A stretch of 64,000 nt of DNA from an uncultured Pelagibacteraceae bacterium (GCA_902542165.1 CACBTF010000001.1:57837-121836); one strand, 5' to 3'; positions 36,031 through 45,906 are shown, counted from the stretch's first letter. Numbers and translations: made by a program. The notes: generated by a model from the sequence alone, not told the origin.

Positions 36031-36550
36031 CAAAAAAACTTTAGAAGAAATCATTCGTGTTGATCACGCTGGTGAACGTGGCGCAATCAAAATCTATGAA
36101 GGTCAACTTTTAGCTCTTAAAACATTTAAACAAGATGAATTTTTGAAAAAGAAAATTGAAGAAATGAAAGAACATGAAAAAGAACACTATGAGTTTTTTG
36201 ATCAAGAAATTAAGAAAAGAAATATTAAACCCACAAAACTTTTACCTCTTTGGGATCTAATGGGTGTAACACTTGGTTTTGGAACGGCAATGTTAGGGGA
36301 AAAAGCAGCCATGCTTTGTACAGCATCAGTTGAAGAAGTAATTGACGGACACTATAAAGATCAAACTTACAAATTAGGTGATGACGAAAAAGAATTAAAA
36401 GAAAAAATTAAAAAATTTAGACAAGATGAATTAGACCATAAAGATATTGCTTATGAACACGGAGCTACGAAAAAAGGTCTGTTTGGAGTTTTGGATAAAG
36501 TGATCAAAACTTCATCTAGAATAGCAATAACGATCTCAGAAAAAATTTAA
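36017..36550 (+). CDS. coq7: COQ7 family di-iron ubiquinone biosynthesis hydroxylase
   Basis: 177 aa; IIRVDHAGERGAIKIYEGQL, MKEHEKEHYEFF, CTASVEEVIDGHY, RQDELDHKDIA. Confidence 0.93.
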   Translation: MEKTNKKTLEEIIRVDHAGERGAIKIYEGQLLALKTFKQDEFLKKKIEEMKEHEKEHYEFFDQEIKKRNIKPTKLLPLWDLMGVTLGFGTAMLGEKAAMLCTASVEEVIDGHYKDQTYKLGDDEKELKEKIKKFRQDELDHKDIAYEHGATKKGLFGVLDKVIKTSSRIAITISEKI

Positions 36551-37120
36551 TTAAGGTTCTAGTTCAATATCCCAGTATAGATAGTCCATCCAACTCTCAT
36601 GTAAAAAATTTGGAGGAAAGTTTCTTCCATTTCTGTGCAGATCTTCTACTGTCGGTGCGTACGGTTTGTTTGCTAATTTAAGATCACAATCTTTATAAAG
36701 TTTTCCACCTTTTTTAACATTACAGCTTGAGCAAGCTGTTACTACATTGTTCCAATCAGTTAGTCCGCCTCTTGATTTTGGTAGAAGGTGATCAAATGTT
36801 AAATCTTTTTTGTCTCCACAATACTGGCAGGCAAATTTGTCTCTTAAAAAAACATTGAACCTTGTGAAATTTGGATTTTTTGATGGTTGTATAAAATTTT
36901 TAAGTGCAATTACACTTGGTAAGTTCATTTCGAACGATGGACTTCTAATTTTTCTTTTATAATTTGAAACAATACTTACTCTATCTAAAAAAACTGATTT
37001 CACTGCATCTTGCCAACACCAAATTGAAAGTGGATAATAACTTAAAGGCCTGAAATCGGCGTTCAGTACTAATGCTGGACATTTTTCAAGAGGTACTTTA
37101 TCTAAAGAAGAAATAATCAT
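36551..37120 (-). CDS. HNH endonuclease family protein
   Basis: 189 aa; FACQYCGDKKDLTFDHLLPKSRGGLTDWNNVVTACSSCN. Confidence 0.92.
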   Translation of the reverse strand: MIISSLDKVPLEKCPALVLNADFRPLSYYPLSIWCWQDAVKSVFLDRVSIVSNYKRKIRSPSFEMNLPSVIALKNFIQPSKNPNFTRFNVFLRDKFACQYCGDKKDLTFDHLLPKSRGGLTDWNNVVTACSSCNVKKGGKLYKDCDLKLANKPYAPTVEDLHRNGRNFPPNFLHESWMDYLYWDIELEP

Positions 37121-37181
37121 TTAATAAAGCTAACTGATACAAAAAATTATATCAAGTTATAATTATGTATCACTCAAAAAA

Positions 37182-37838
37182 TTAAGAATTAAATTGTTTT
37201 TTTATAAATTGAAGGCCCAAACTTGACCCTTCTGTTGGTATACGATGTTCACAGTTTTTGAAAATTTTTGTTTCTATTTCATAATTTTTTTTATTAAAAA
37301 AGTCTTTAGCTTCTAATAATGAGTCAATAGAAACAACTTGATCTATGTCCCCATGCATTAAAATAATCTTTGGTCTTGAATTAATATTTTTTGAAAGATG
37401 TTCGGTGTCTATAATTCTACCTGAGTAGCCAATTACAGAATTCACAGAGTCTTTTCTTTTTAAACCTGTCTGTAAAGTAATCATACAGCCTTGACTAAAT
37501 CCTCCAATGGTAATTTGATCAGTCTTTAAATTATTTTTTATTTTTACCTCGTCAATAAGCTTATTTAATTTTTTCTCCGCGACCAATGATTTAGCTAAAA
37601 CTTGTTCAGGGGTTTGATCCATTAAATCAAACCATTGAAAACCTGAAGGGCTTGCCGCACATTTCTCAGGAGCATCGGGGCAAATAAATATTGTGTCTGG
37701 TAAATGGGCGCGCCAATAATTTGCAAGGATTGAGATATCGTTACCATCTCCTCCATAACCGTGGCAAAGTATTACGGCGTTTTTGGGTTTATTTTTAGAA
37801 AGTGGTTCTAAAACAATTGTATTTAATGAATAGGTCAT
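37182..37838 (-). CDS. phospholipase/carboxylesterase family alpha/beta hydrolase
   Basis: 218 aa; AVILCHGYGGDGNDI, GGFSQGCMITLQ, HGDIDQVV. Confidence 0.88.
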   Translation of the reverse strand: MTYSLNTIVLEPLSKNKPKNAVILCHGYGGDGNDISILANYWRAHLPDTIFICPDAPEKCAASPSGFQWFDLMDQTPEQVLAKSLVAEKKLNKLIDEVKIKNNLKTDQITIGGFSQGCMITLQTGLKRKDSVNSVIGYSGRIIDTEHLSKNINSRPKIILMHGDIDQVVSIDSLLEAKDFFNKKNYEIETKIFKNCEHRIPTEGSSLGLQFIKKQFNS

Positions 37839-37854
37839 GATAGTAGATTATTAA

Positions 37855-38055
37855 ATGTCCGAATTTTTTTTTAATTTTATAGGTTTTACTTTATTAGGTG
37901 CTGTAGCCATAGTTTTAATAATGGGTATATATACTTTATTTAAGGGTGGAAGTACTAGTAAAAAATATTCAAACAAATTAATGCAATTACGTGTTCTACT
38001 TCAGTTTATTGCAATTATAGTTTTGGTTTTAATGGCTTATTTTTTTAAAAACTAA
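37855..38055 (+). CDS. HIG1 domain (hypoxia-induced family) small membrane protein
   Basis: 66 aa, two TM; KGGSTSKKYSNKLMQLRVLLQFIAIIVL matches the HIG1 domain pattern. Confidence 0.75.
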   Translation: MSEFFFNFIGFTLLGAVAIVLIMGIYTLFKGGSTSKKYSNKLMQLRVLLQFIAIIVLVLMAYFFKN

Positions 38056-38579
38056 ATATATTCTTTTATTAAGCTTATAAAATCATCGCTCACAAAATCA
38101 ACTTCGCCGATAACTCTTCCAAATTCATTACCGTTTTTATCGATCAAAATACTTGTGGGAAGTCCTCGCATTTTGAATTGCTTAACTAATTTCAACTTTG
38201 GATCATAGTAAGTATCTAAACTAACAACACCAATGCTTCTGAAAAAGTCTCTTACTTTAAGCTTATCAGGTTGTTCCATGTTAATGGCATAAACTTTAAC
38301 TTGTGGGAATTGAATTGCTAATTTTTCAAGCGAAGGCATTTCTCTTTTACAGGGTGCACACCAAGTTGCCCAAAAATTCAAGATCATGATGTTGCCTTTT
38401 TTATTAGTTAAATCAACATCATTAAAATCTGCGTCTTTGAACTTTAATTCTTTAATTTGAGTCGGTTTTTCGTGAATTACTATATTTTTTGAAAAATCTT
38501 CTGCGCCGTAAAGATTGTGATTAATTAAACAAAGAAGGATAATGTGAATATAGATTTTAAAAGATTTACTAATTTTCAT
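38052..38579 (-). CDS. TlpA-like periplasmic thioredoxin-family protein
   Basis: 175 aa; LNFWATWCAPCKREMPSLEKLA. Confidence 0.9.
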   Translation of the reverse strand: MKISKSFKIYIHIILLCLINHNLYGAEDFSKNIVIHEKPTQIKELKFKDADFNDVDLTNKKGNIMILNFWATWCAPCKREMPSLEKLAIQFPQVKVYAINMEQPDKLKVRDFFRSIGVVSLDTYYDPKLKLVKQFKMRGLPTSILIDKNGNEFGRVIGEVDFVSDDFISLIKEYI

Positions 38580-38609
38580 ATTAATTTAAATTAGAAATAA
38601 CACAGTAAA

Positions 38610-39992
38610 ATGAAAAATAAAACAATTTGGTCTAATAGATTTAAAAACAAAACGTCACAATCTTTTCAAAAGATTGGGTCTTCAATTAATATTGATAAAA
38701 GACTTTATGAGCAAGATATCGCTTCATCTATTGCACACACGCAAATGTTAATGAAACAAAAGATTATTAAAAGTGAAGATGGTAACAAAATTATCAATGG
38801 ACTTAAAAGAATTAAAGTTCAGATAGATAAGGGAAATTTTGAGTTTAAAGAAAAGTTTGAGGATATTCACTTAAATATAGAAAAAGCATTATTTGAGATC
38901 ATTGGTCCATCAGCTGGGTTTCTGCATACCGCTAGATCTAGAAATGATCAGGTCGTGACTGATTTTAAATTGTGGATTAAAAAAGCATCAAACGAAATTA
39001 TAAAAGATATTTCGGTTGTCATGAGAAATCTTATAAAAAAAGCTGAAAAAAACACAGATACGGTTATGCCTGGATTAACGCATTTAAAAAATGCACAACC
39101 TATTTCATTCGCACATTATTTGTTGTCATACTATGAGATGCTAAAAAGAGATAAAAAAAGATTTGAAAATAATCTTGAGCTATTAAATGAGTGTCCACTT
39201 GGATCTGCGGCACTTTCAGGAACATCTTATAAAATAGACAGAACCTACACTGCAAAAAAACTTGGTTTTAAAAAACCTACAGATAACTCTATGGACTCTG
39301 TATCGGATAGAGATTTTGCAATTGATTTTTTATATGCTTCTGCTGTTTGTGCAATGCACCTATCTAGATTAGCTGAGGACTTTATAATTTATAATTCTGA
39401 TGCTTTCAATTTAATTTCATTCAAAGATAGCATGCTTACAGGGTCATCAATTATGCCACAAAAAAAGAATCCTGATCCTGCAGAACTTATAAGAGGAAAA
39501 GTTGGAATGAATTATGGAAAGTTAAATGCAATGCTGACAATAATGAAAGGTCTTCCCATGTCATATTTTAAAGATATGCAAGATGACAAGGAGTTAGTTT
39601 TTGGTGGCTATGATACTTTGAAAGATACACTAATTATGAGCGCCGAATTAATAAATTCTGTTAATGCTAATAAAGCAAAAATGCTTTATATGGCTAATCA
39701 AGGATATACAACAGCAACTGATTTTGCAGACTATCTTGTCAAAAATAAAAATTTATCGTTTAGAGAGTCTTACGCTATTTCAGCAAAACTTGTAAATTAT
39801 ACAGAAAAAAATAAAAAGATGTTATCCGAATTAAATTTGGATGAAATTAAAAAATTTTATAAAGATTTAGATAAAAGTGTTTTAAAAGTATTTGATGTAA
39901 AAAATTCTATGAATGCAAAAAAATCTCATGGAGGAACATCTGTAATTAATGTTAAATCAATGATAAAAAAATACAAAAGGGAAATTAAATGA
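38610..39992 (+). CDS. argH: argininosuccinate lyase
   Basis: 460 aa; HTARSRNDQVVTDFKLW, GSSIMPQKKNPDPAELIRGK. Confidence 0.96.
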   Translation: MKNKTIWSNRFKNKTSQSFQKIGSSINIDKRLYEQDIASSIAHTQMLMKQKIIKSEDGNKIINGLKRIKVQIDKGNFEFKEKFEDIHLNIEKALFEIIGPSAGFLHTARSRNDQVVTDFKLWIKKASNEIIKDISVVMRNLIKKAEKNTDTVMPGLTHLKNAQPISFAHYLLSYYEMLKRDKKRFENNLELLNECPLGSAALSGTSYKIDRTYTAKKLGFKKPTDNSMDSVSDRDFAIDFLYASAVCAMHLSRLAEDFIIYNSDAFNLISFKDSMLTGSSIMPQKKNPDPAELIRGKVGMNYGKLNAMLTIMKGLPMSYFKDMQDDKELVFGGYDTLKDTLIMSAELINSVNANKAKMLYMANQGYTTATDFADYLVKNKNLSFRESYAISAKLVNYTEKNKKMLSELNLDEIKKFYKDLDKSVLKVFDVKNSMNAKKSHGGTSVINVKSMIKKYKREIK

Positions 39993-40099
39993 AACTAATA
40001 ACTGCTTTTTTCCTAGTGATTTTTATTTTAACTAGTTGCGGAAAAAAATCTGAACCTAAATACCAAGGTCAAATAGATCAGGTCAATATAATTTCATAA
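39989..40099 (+). CDS. putative 36-aa small lipoprotein (LptM/YifL-like)
   Basis: MKLITAFFLVIFILTSCGKKSEPKYQGQIDQVNIIS; lipobox LTSC; ATGA overlap with argH stop, 4 nt before lysA; not in ORF track. Confidence 0.7.
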   Translation: MKLITAFFLVIFILTSCGKKSEPKYQGQIDQVNIIS

Positions 40100-40103
40100 T
40101 CTT

Positions 40104-41333
40104 ATGCAAAATCTAAGATATGTAGGAAATAATTTATTTATTGAAAAACTGTCAATAAAGAATATTTTAAAAAAAAATAAAACACCTTTTTATATTTATT
40201 CGGAGAGTCAAATTATTTTCAATTTTTTAAAGTTTTCCAACACATTTAAAAAAACTGATCCTTTAATTTGCTTTGCAGCGAAATCTAATAGTAATTTTAA
40301 TATACTAAGAGTTCTTGGTAAATTAGGTGCTGGAGCCGATGTAGTTTCAGGAGGTGAATTATTAAAAGCCTTAAAAGCAGGTATTAGACCTAATAAAATT
40401 GTTTTTTCTGGGGTGGGTAAAACTGAAGAGGAACTTAAAATTGCAATTAACAAAAAAATATTATTAATCAATTGTGAGTCTGAAAGTGAAGCTAAATTAG
40501 TAAATAATTTAGCAAAAAAATTAAGAAAAAAGGTTTCAATAGGATTTAGACTAAATCCAAATATTGATGCCAAAACACATAAAAATATATCAACTGGTAA
40601 AGCTGAAAATAAATTCGGCTTATCGATTAAAAATTTTAAGGTTTTTCTAAAAACGGTAAAAACTTTTAAAAACGTAAAATTAGAAGCTTTAAGTGTACAT
40701 ATCGGTAGCCAAATATTGAACGATACACCTTTTAGAAAAACTCTAAATGTAATGAGTAAATTAATAAAAGAATTAAATCTGAATTTGAAATATGTCGATT
40801 TAGGTGGTGGTTTCGGTATTAATTATACTGATAAAGAAAAACCAATTAATCTAAGTAAATATTCTAAACTGGTTCATAATTTTTCTAAAAAGTTAAATTG
40901 TAAAATAATCTTTGAACCTGGAAGATCTATTATTGGTAATACTGGTCTTCTGATAAGTAAAATACAATTTATTAAAAAAGGTGCTAATAAAAACTTTATT
41001 ATACTAGATGCTGGTATGAATGATTTTATGCGCCCTGCTTTGTATGAAGCTTTTCATAAAATTATTCCTATTTCTAAAAAATCATCGAGGATGAAAGGTA
41101 AAATAGAATTTGTTGGACCAATATGTGAAACCACTTGCAAATTCGGAGTTTATAAAAACTATCCTAAAATAAATGAAAATGAATTTGTGGCTATAACTAA
41201 TGTTGGAGCTTATGGTTCTTCTTTATCCTCAAATTATAATACAAGGCCGCTAGTAGCTGAAATTTTAATAAATAAAAATAAACTTAGATATATAAGAAAG
41301 AAACAAAATTTACTTAAATTGATTAATTCTTAA
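40104..41333 (+). CDS. lysA: diaminopimelate decarboxylase
   Basis: 409 aa; CFAAKSNSNFNILRVLGKLGAGADVVSGGEL, VDLGGGFGINY, EPGRSIIGNTG. Confidence 0.95.
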   Translation: MQNLRYVGNNLFIEKLSIKNILKKNKTPFYIYSESQIIFNFLKFSNTFKKTDPLICFAAKSNSNFNILRVLGKLGAGADVVSGGELLKALKAGIRPNKIVFSGVGKTEEELKIAINKKILLINCESESEAKLVNNLAKKLRKKVSIGFRLNPNIDAKTHKNISTGKAENKFGLSIKNFKVFLKTVKTFKNVKLEALSVHIGSQILNDTPFRKTLNVMSKLIKELNLNLKYVDLGGGFGINYTDKEKPINLSKYSKLVHNFSKKLNCKIIFEPGRSIIGNTGLLISKIQFIKKGANKNFIILDAGMNDFMRPALYEAFHKIIPISKKSSRMKGKIEFVGPICETTCKFGVYKNYPKINENEFVAITNVGAYGSSLSSNYNTRPLVAEILINKNKLRYIRKKQNLLKLINS

Positions 41334-42040
41334 TGCAATTAATTAGATCATTAATTTTTAATATTTTTTTATACGTTGGCCTTATAACAATTTTTATTTT
41401 AGCTATACCTACGTTGGTTTTACCAAGTAAATTCACAATATTTTTTGGCAGATTGTCTGCAAAATATATAGTGCAAATTTTAAGAATAATCTTAAATACA
41501 AAAGTAATCTTTCATGGAACAGAAAATCTTAAGAAAGTAGATAGTTATTTTGTTGCTTCAGCTCATCAATCAATGTTTGAAACTTTTGCTCTTCAAATAC
41601 CCTTAGACGGTCCAATTTTTATTTTAAAAAAAGAGCTCCTTAATATTCCATTATTTGGATGGTATTTGAGAAAAATAGGTTCAATAGCAATTGTCAGAGA
41701 AACAACAACAAAAGAAAATTTGAACTTTTTTGATAAAGTGAAAGAAGAAGTTGAAAAAAGTAAAAGACCTCTATTAATATTCCCCCAGGGAACAAGAGTA
41801 AAACTAGAAGATCAACCGCCCTTTAAAAAGGGCGTTGGCAGAATTTATAAAGCTCTAAATTTACCTTGTGTTCCTGTGGCTCATAATACTGGTAAAGTCT
41901 GGCCAAAAAATAGTTTTATGAAATATCCGGGTAATATTCATATTTCATTTTTAGAGCCAGTCTTATCGGGTAAAGATAATGAAGAATTTGTTAAAGATAT
42001 AGAAAATAAAATTTACACTGAAATAAGAAAGTTCTCTTAA
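41333..42040 (+). CDS. plsC: 1-acyl-sn-glycerol-3-phosphate acyltransferase
   Basis: 235 aa; SAHQSMFETFAL, FPQGTRVKLEDQPPFKKGVGRIYKAL. Confidence 0.9.
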   Translation: MQLIRSLIFNIFLYVGLITIFILAIPTLVLPSKFTIFFGRLSAKYIVQILRIILNTKVIFHGTENLKKVDSYFVASAHQSMFETFALQIPLDGPIFILKKELLNIPLFGWYLRKIGSIAIVRETTTKENLNFFDKVKEEVEKSKRPLLIFPQGTRVKLEDQPPFKKGVGRIYKALNLPCVPVAHNTGKVWPKNSFMKYPGNIHISFLEPVLSGKDNEEFVKDIENKIYTEIRKFS

Positions 42041-42937
42041 TTATTTTCTTCCAAAACCTGGCTTATCAGTGTCCTGGCCGGCTTCTATAATTTCTTTTCT
42101 CACTTTTTTAGTTGATGAAAAAATCGCTAAAAGTTTTTTACTATCCTTATTTTTTATAGCATCTTTAATTTCATTTAGATTCTTTGAGTAATTGTCCAGA
42201 ACTTTTAAGATGTTTTCACTATTATCAATAAATATATCTTTCCACATTAAAGGATCTGATGCTGCTATTCTTGTAAAATCTCTTAATCCACCTGCACTAT
42301 ATTGAATAACATCGTCCTTAAATTTGTCTTCTTTATTAATTGCTGTTCTTACAATACTGTAAGCTACGGCATGTGGTAAATGGCTGGTTAATGACAAAAC
42401 ATAATCATGATCTTCAAATGTCATAAGTTTAGTCTTGCTTCCAAGCTTTGACCAAAAATTTTCTAAAGATTTTATTTTATCCTCGGCTACTTTTTTATCA
42501 GCAGATATTATGCACCATCTATTTTTAAATAAACTTGCAAAACCTGCCTCTGGACCACTGTATTCTGTTCCAGCTATAGGATGTGAAGCAATCCAATTTA
42601 CATTTTTAAGATTTAAATTGTTGATAATTTTATTCACTTCTTTTTTAGCTGATCCAGTGTCAGTAAGAATAGAACCTTCCTTTAGGGTTGATTTAATTGT
42701 AAGCAAAATTTCTTTATAACTGCTTAACGGTGCAGAAATTATTATTAGATCTGCATCTTTTGTAGTCTCATGCACATTTGAGCAAATATCAACTGTAAAA
42801 TTTTTTCTTAAATATTCTGTGACTTTATTTGACTTATCAAAAACACTTATTTTTGTAGCTAATTTTTTTTCTTGAGTTGCTCTCAGAATTGAAGAGCCAA
42901 TCAGTCCACAACCTATTATACTTATTTTACCGAACAT
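42041..42937 (-). CDS. prephenate dehydrogenase family
   Basis: 298 aa; ISIIGCGLIGSSILRA, HPIAGTEYSGPEAGFASLFKNRW, SHLPHAVAYSIV. Confidence 0.92.
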   Translation of the reverse strand: MFGKISIIGCGLIGSSILRATQEKKLATKISVFDKSNKVTEYLRKNFTVDICSNVHETTKDADLIIISAPLSSYKEILLTIKSTLKEGSILTDTGSAKKEVNKIINNLNLKNVNWIASHPIAGTEYSGPEAGFASLFKNRWCIISADKKVAEDKIKSLENFWSKLGSKTKLMTFEDHDYVLSLTSHLPHAVAYSIVRTAINKEDKFKDDVIQYSAGGLRDFTRIAASDPLMWKDIFIDNSENILKVLDNYSKNLNEIKDAIKNKDSKKLLAIFSSTKKVRKEIIEAGQDTDKPGFGRK

Positions 42938-44012
42938 TTAAAATTTTTCTCAATTTTTTTATTAATGCGATATTCTCTGATGTTGTCCCTATAGTTATTC
43001 GTAGAGAATTTTTTATTCCATAAACATCCATTTTACGAACAAGTATCCCTGATTTTGCAAGTAATCTAAAAACTTTTGTGGAGTTTATTTTTACTTTATC
43101 GAATTTTACCAATAAGAAATTAGTAAAACTTTTATTTGTCTCTATTTTCATTTTTTTGAACACAGAAAACATTTTTTTACTCCATTTATTCACGTGTTTA
43201 ATTTCTTTATTTAACCATGGACTGTCTTTTACCGCAGCAGAAGCTGCGAACAAGGCTGGTCGACTTACATTGAAAGGTGGTTTTACCCTATTTAATGCAG
43301 AAATAATTTCTTTTGATCCATATCCCCAACCTACTCTGAGCCCTGCTAAACCATATATTTTTGAAAAGGTTCTTGTCATAACTACATTTTTAAAATTTGT
43401 AAAAGTTTTTAAGCCAGATAAATAATCTTTACTTTTTACATACTCAAAATAAGCATCATCTACTACCAATAAAATATTACTTCTTAGTTTTTTTCTTAAA
43501 AACAGTAATTCTTTCTTTGGAATATATGTTCCAGTTGGATTATTTGGGTTAGCTAGGAAAACTATTTTGGTTTTCCTTGTAACTTTTTTAAGTATATCTT
43601 TAGTTGAAACAGTAAAATTATTCTCTTTCGAATAAATAACTTTTGCTCCGTTCATTCTGCTGTAAATTCGGTAAATTATAAAACTAAACTTAGGAACTAT
43701 AACTTCATCTCCTTTTTTTAAGAAAGATTTACATATTAATTCGAAAATTTGGTCTGAACCCGAACCTAAGATTATTCTATTTTTATCAATTTTAAATTTA
43801 TTAGCTAGAGTGTCTCTTAAAAAGGTTCCATCGGAATCAGGGTATCTTGCAAAGTTTTTTGAAACTTCTAAGTATTGTTTTCTTGCTTTCGGGCTAGGGC
43901 CAAGAGCAGACTCATTTGCAGATAATTTAATCTTTGCTAATTTGCTCTTGAATAAACTCATTCCAGCAACATATTTCTCTGCAACAATGTTATTTGGTTT
44001 CGGAAATCTCAT
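42927..44012 (-). CDS. hisC: histidinol-phosphate aminotransferase
   Basis: 361 aa; LSANESALGPSPKA, LANPNNPTGTYIP, VVDDAYFEYV, TRTFSKIYGLAGLRVGWGYG. Confidence 0.92.
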   Translation of the reverse strand: MRFPKPNNIVAEKYVAGMSLFKSKLAKIKLSANESALGPSPKARKQYLEVSKNFARYPDSDGTFLRDTLANKFKIDKNRIILGSGSDQIFELICKSFLKKGDEVIVPKFSFIIYRIYSRMNGAKVIYSKENNFTVSTKDILKKVTRKTKIVFLANPNNPTGTYIPKKELLFLRKKLRSNILLVVDDAYFEYVKSKDYLSGLKTFTNFKNVVMTRTFSKIYGLAGLRVGWGYGSKEIISALNRVKPPFNVSRPALFAASAAVKDSPWLNKEIKHVNKWSKKMFSVFKKMKIETNKSFTNFLLVKFDKVKINSTKVFRLLAKSGILVRKMDVYGIKNSLRITIGTTSENIALIKKLRKILNVR

Positions 44013-44072
44013 TTAATTAATGTATTATCTAAATTGTTTAAGTTTTTCTATAGCTCTTTATCATATATAAAA

Positions 44073-44101
44073 TTGACAAGTTTGTGATGATTTAGTAAAC
44101 A
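44073..44101 (+). promoter_or_regulatory. candidate promoter for the SAM-II leader/metX
   Basis: TTGACA at 44073-44078; degenerate -10 about 17 nt downstream; places TSS at about the SAM-II 5' edge. Confidence 0.5.
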
Positions 44102-44103
44102 TT

Positions 44104-44159
44104 ACTCGCGCTGATTTAACCATATTGCAAGCGCATAATAAATGTAGCTAAAAAGGGAG
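44104..44159 (+). ncRNA. SAM-II riboswitch aptamer
   Basis: ACTCGCGCTGATTTAACCATATTGCAAGCGCATAATAAATGTAGCTAAAAAGGGAG closely matches the SAM-II consensus; located directly upstream of metX. Confidence 0.95.
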
Positions 44160-44161
44160 AT

Positions 44162-44187
44162 GCCCAGTTTAGCTGGGCTTTTTTTTT
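44162..44187 (+). terminator. intrinsic terminator of the metX SAM-II leader
   Basis: GCCCAG-TTTAG-CTGGGC followed by T9, ending 2 nt before metX ATG. Confidence 0.85.
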
Positions 44188-44189
44188 GG

Positions 44190-45329
44190 ATGAATAGAAA
44201 AATTGAGAATATAAATAAGATTATTATTACTAAACCACTCAAGCTTGATTGTGGAAAAACCATTAAGAATTTTCCTCTAGCCTATGAAACCTATGGAAAA
44301 CTTAATGAAAACAAAGACAACGCTATTTTAATATTCCACGCTTTAACGGGCGATCAATTTGTAACTGGCACGAACCCTGTAACAAATAAAGAGGGCTGGT
44401 GGGTCACTGCTGTTGGTCCTGGCAAGGCTATTGATACAGATAAATATTTTGTGATTTGCGCAAATGTAATTGGTGGATGTATGGGATCTCTTGGACCAAA
44501 AAATACAAATCCTGAAAACAACAAGCCCTACGGTTTAGATTTCCCAGTTATCACCATTAAAGATATGGTGAAAGCACAAGAGTCTTTACTGGAACACCTT
44601 GGTATAAAAAAACTTTTATGTGCTACTGGCGGATCAATGGGCGGAATGCAGTTATTACAATTTTGCGCTACATTTCCTGATAAAGCTTTTTCAGCTATTC
44701 CGATAGCTTGTAGTTCGAGTCATAGTGCACAAAATATTGCACTAAACGAACTAGCACGCCAAGCTATAATGGCTGACCCTGTATGGGATAATGGAAAATA
44801 TGTATCAAAAAATGTGCAGCCTAAAAATGGCTTAGCAGTTGCACGAATGGTTGGTCATATAAGTTATTTATCTGAAAAAGGTATGCAGGAAAAATTTGGG
44901 AGAAAATTACAAGAAAAAGCTGATTACGAATTTAGTTTTAATGCAGATTTTCAGGTAGAGAGTTATTTAAGACATCAAGGTTATGCTTTTGTGGAAAGAT
45001 TTGATGCGAATTCAATTCTTTATATAACGAGAGCTATGGATTATTTTGATCTTTCAAAGCAGTTTAATGGTGGTTTAGTTGAAGCTTTTAAAAATCAAAA
45101 CACAAAATTTTTAGTGATATCATTCTCTTCTGACTGGCTTTATACAACAAAAGAAAATAAGGATATAGTAATTGCATTAAATTCCTCAGGTGCTGATGTT
45201 TCTTATTCAGAAATAATAACGGATAAAGGGCACGACTCTTTCTTGTTAAATGAGCCAGAATTTTTAAAGACACTTAAGGGTTTTGTCGATTCAATGTACG
45301 AAAAATTTAAAAATGAAAAAAGAATTTAA
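44190..45329 (+). CDS. metX: homoserine O-acetyltransferase
   Basis: Start [17 protein letters not shown] (the ORF-track start at 44160 translates the terminator); [34 protein letters not shown]. Confidence 0.93.
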   Translation: MNRKIENINKIIITKPLKLDCGKTIKNFPLAYETYGKLNENKDNAILIFHALTGDQFVTGTNPVTNKEGWWVTAVGPGKAIDTDKYFVICANVIGGCMGSLGPKNTNPENNKPYGLDFPVITIKDMVKAQESLLEHLGIKKLLCATGGSMGGMQLLQFCATFPDKAFSAIPIACSSSHSAQNIALNELARQAIMADPVWDNGKYVSKNVQPKNGLAVARMVGHISYLSEKGMQEKFGRKLQEKADYEFSFNADFQVESYLRHQGYAFVERFDANSILYITRAMDYFDLSKQFNGGLVEAFKNQNTKFLVISFSSDWLYTTKENKDIVIALNSSGADVSYSEIITDKGHDSFLLNEPEFLKTLKGFVDSMYEKFKNEKRI

Positions 45330-45906
45330 AGTAATAGCTGAATTATTACCTAACAACACAAGAGTCTTGGATGTTGGTTGTGGAGATGGATCCCTAATGA
45401 ATTTCCTAAAAGAGGAAAAAAATATAGAGGTTCGTGGATTAGAACTTAATCAAGAAAATGTACAACAATGCATACGCAAAGGTTTACCAGTTATACAGGG
45501 AAACGCTGAAACTGAACTTCATCAATTTCCTGATCAATCTTTTGACTACGTTGTGCTTAGCCAAACGTTACAAGCTTTTTATAATCCTGAAGAAGTTTTA
45601 AAAAATCTATTGAGAATAGGTAAAGCAGTGGTTGTCTCAATTCCAAATTTTGGATATTGGAAAGTAAGAATGAAACTTTTATTTTTTGGTGAAATGCCAG
45701 TTACAAAAACATTGCCAAATACTTGGTATAACACTCCTAACTTACATATGTGTACTATTAAAGATCTATTTAAGTTTTGTTATGAGAAAAATATAAATAT
45801 CAAACAAGTAGTTGGGGTTAATGAAGATAAAACTTCATTAATAAAAAAAAGCAATTTAGAAATAAAAAATCTCTTTTCAAAATTAGGGATTTTTCTAATA
45901 GGGTAA
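45313..45906 (+). CDS. metW: MetW methyltransferase-like protein
   Basis: [58 protein letters not shown]; overlaps metX end. Confidence 0.93.
   Translation: MKKEFKVIAELLPNNTRVLDVGCGDGSLMNFLKEEKNIEVRGLELNQENVQQCIRKGLPVIQGNAETELHQFPDQSFDYVVLSQTLQAFYNPEEVLKNLLRIGKAVVVSIPNFGYWKVRMKLLFFGEMPVTKTLPNTWYNTPNLHMCTIKDLFKFCYEKNINIKQVVGVNEDKTSLIKKSNLEIKNLFSKLGIFLIG

Noticed and set aside
40208-40573. Minus-strand 121-aa ORF
   Set aside because: Antisense to lysA; no motif.
41809-41835. Hairpin CGCCCTTT-aaa-AAGGGCG resembling a terminator
   Set aside because: Lies inside plsC coding for a conserved segment (QPPFKKGVGRIYK), with no T-run.
42435-44016. Plus-strand ORFs 42435-42719, 43078-43425, 43810-44016
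   Set aside because: Antisense to the prephenate dehydrogenase and hisC genes.
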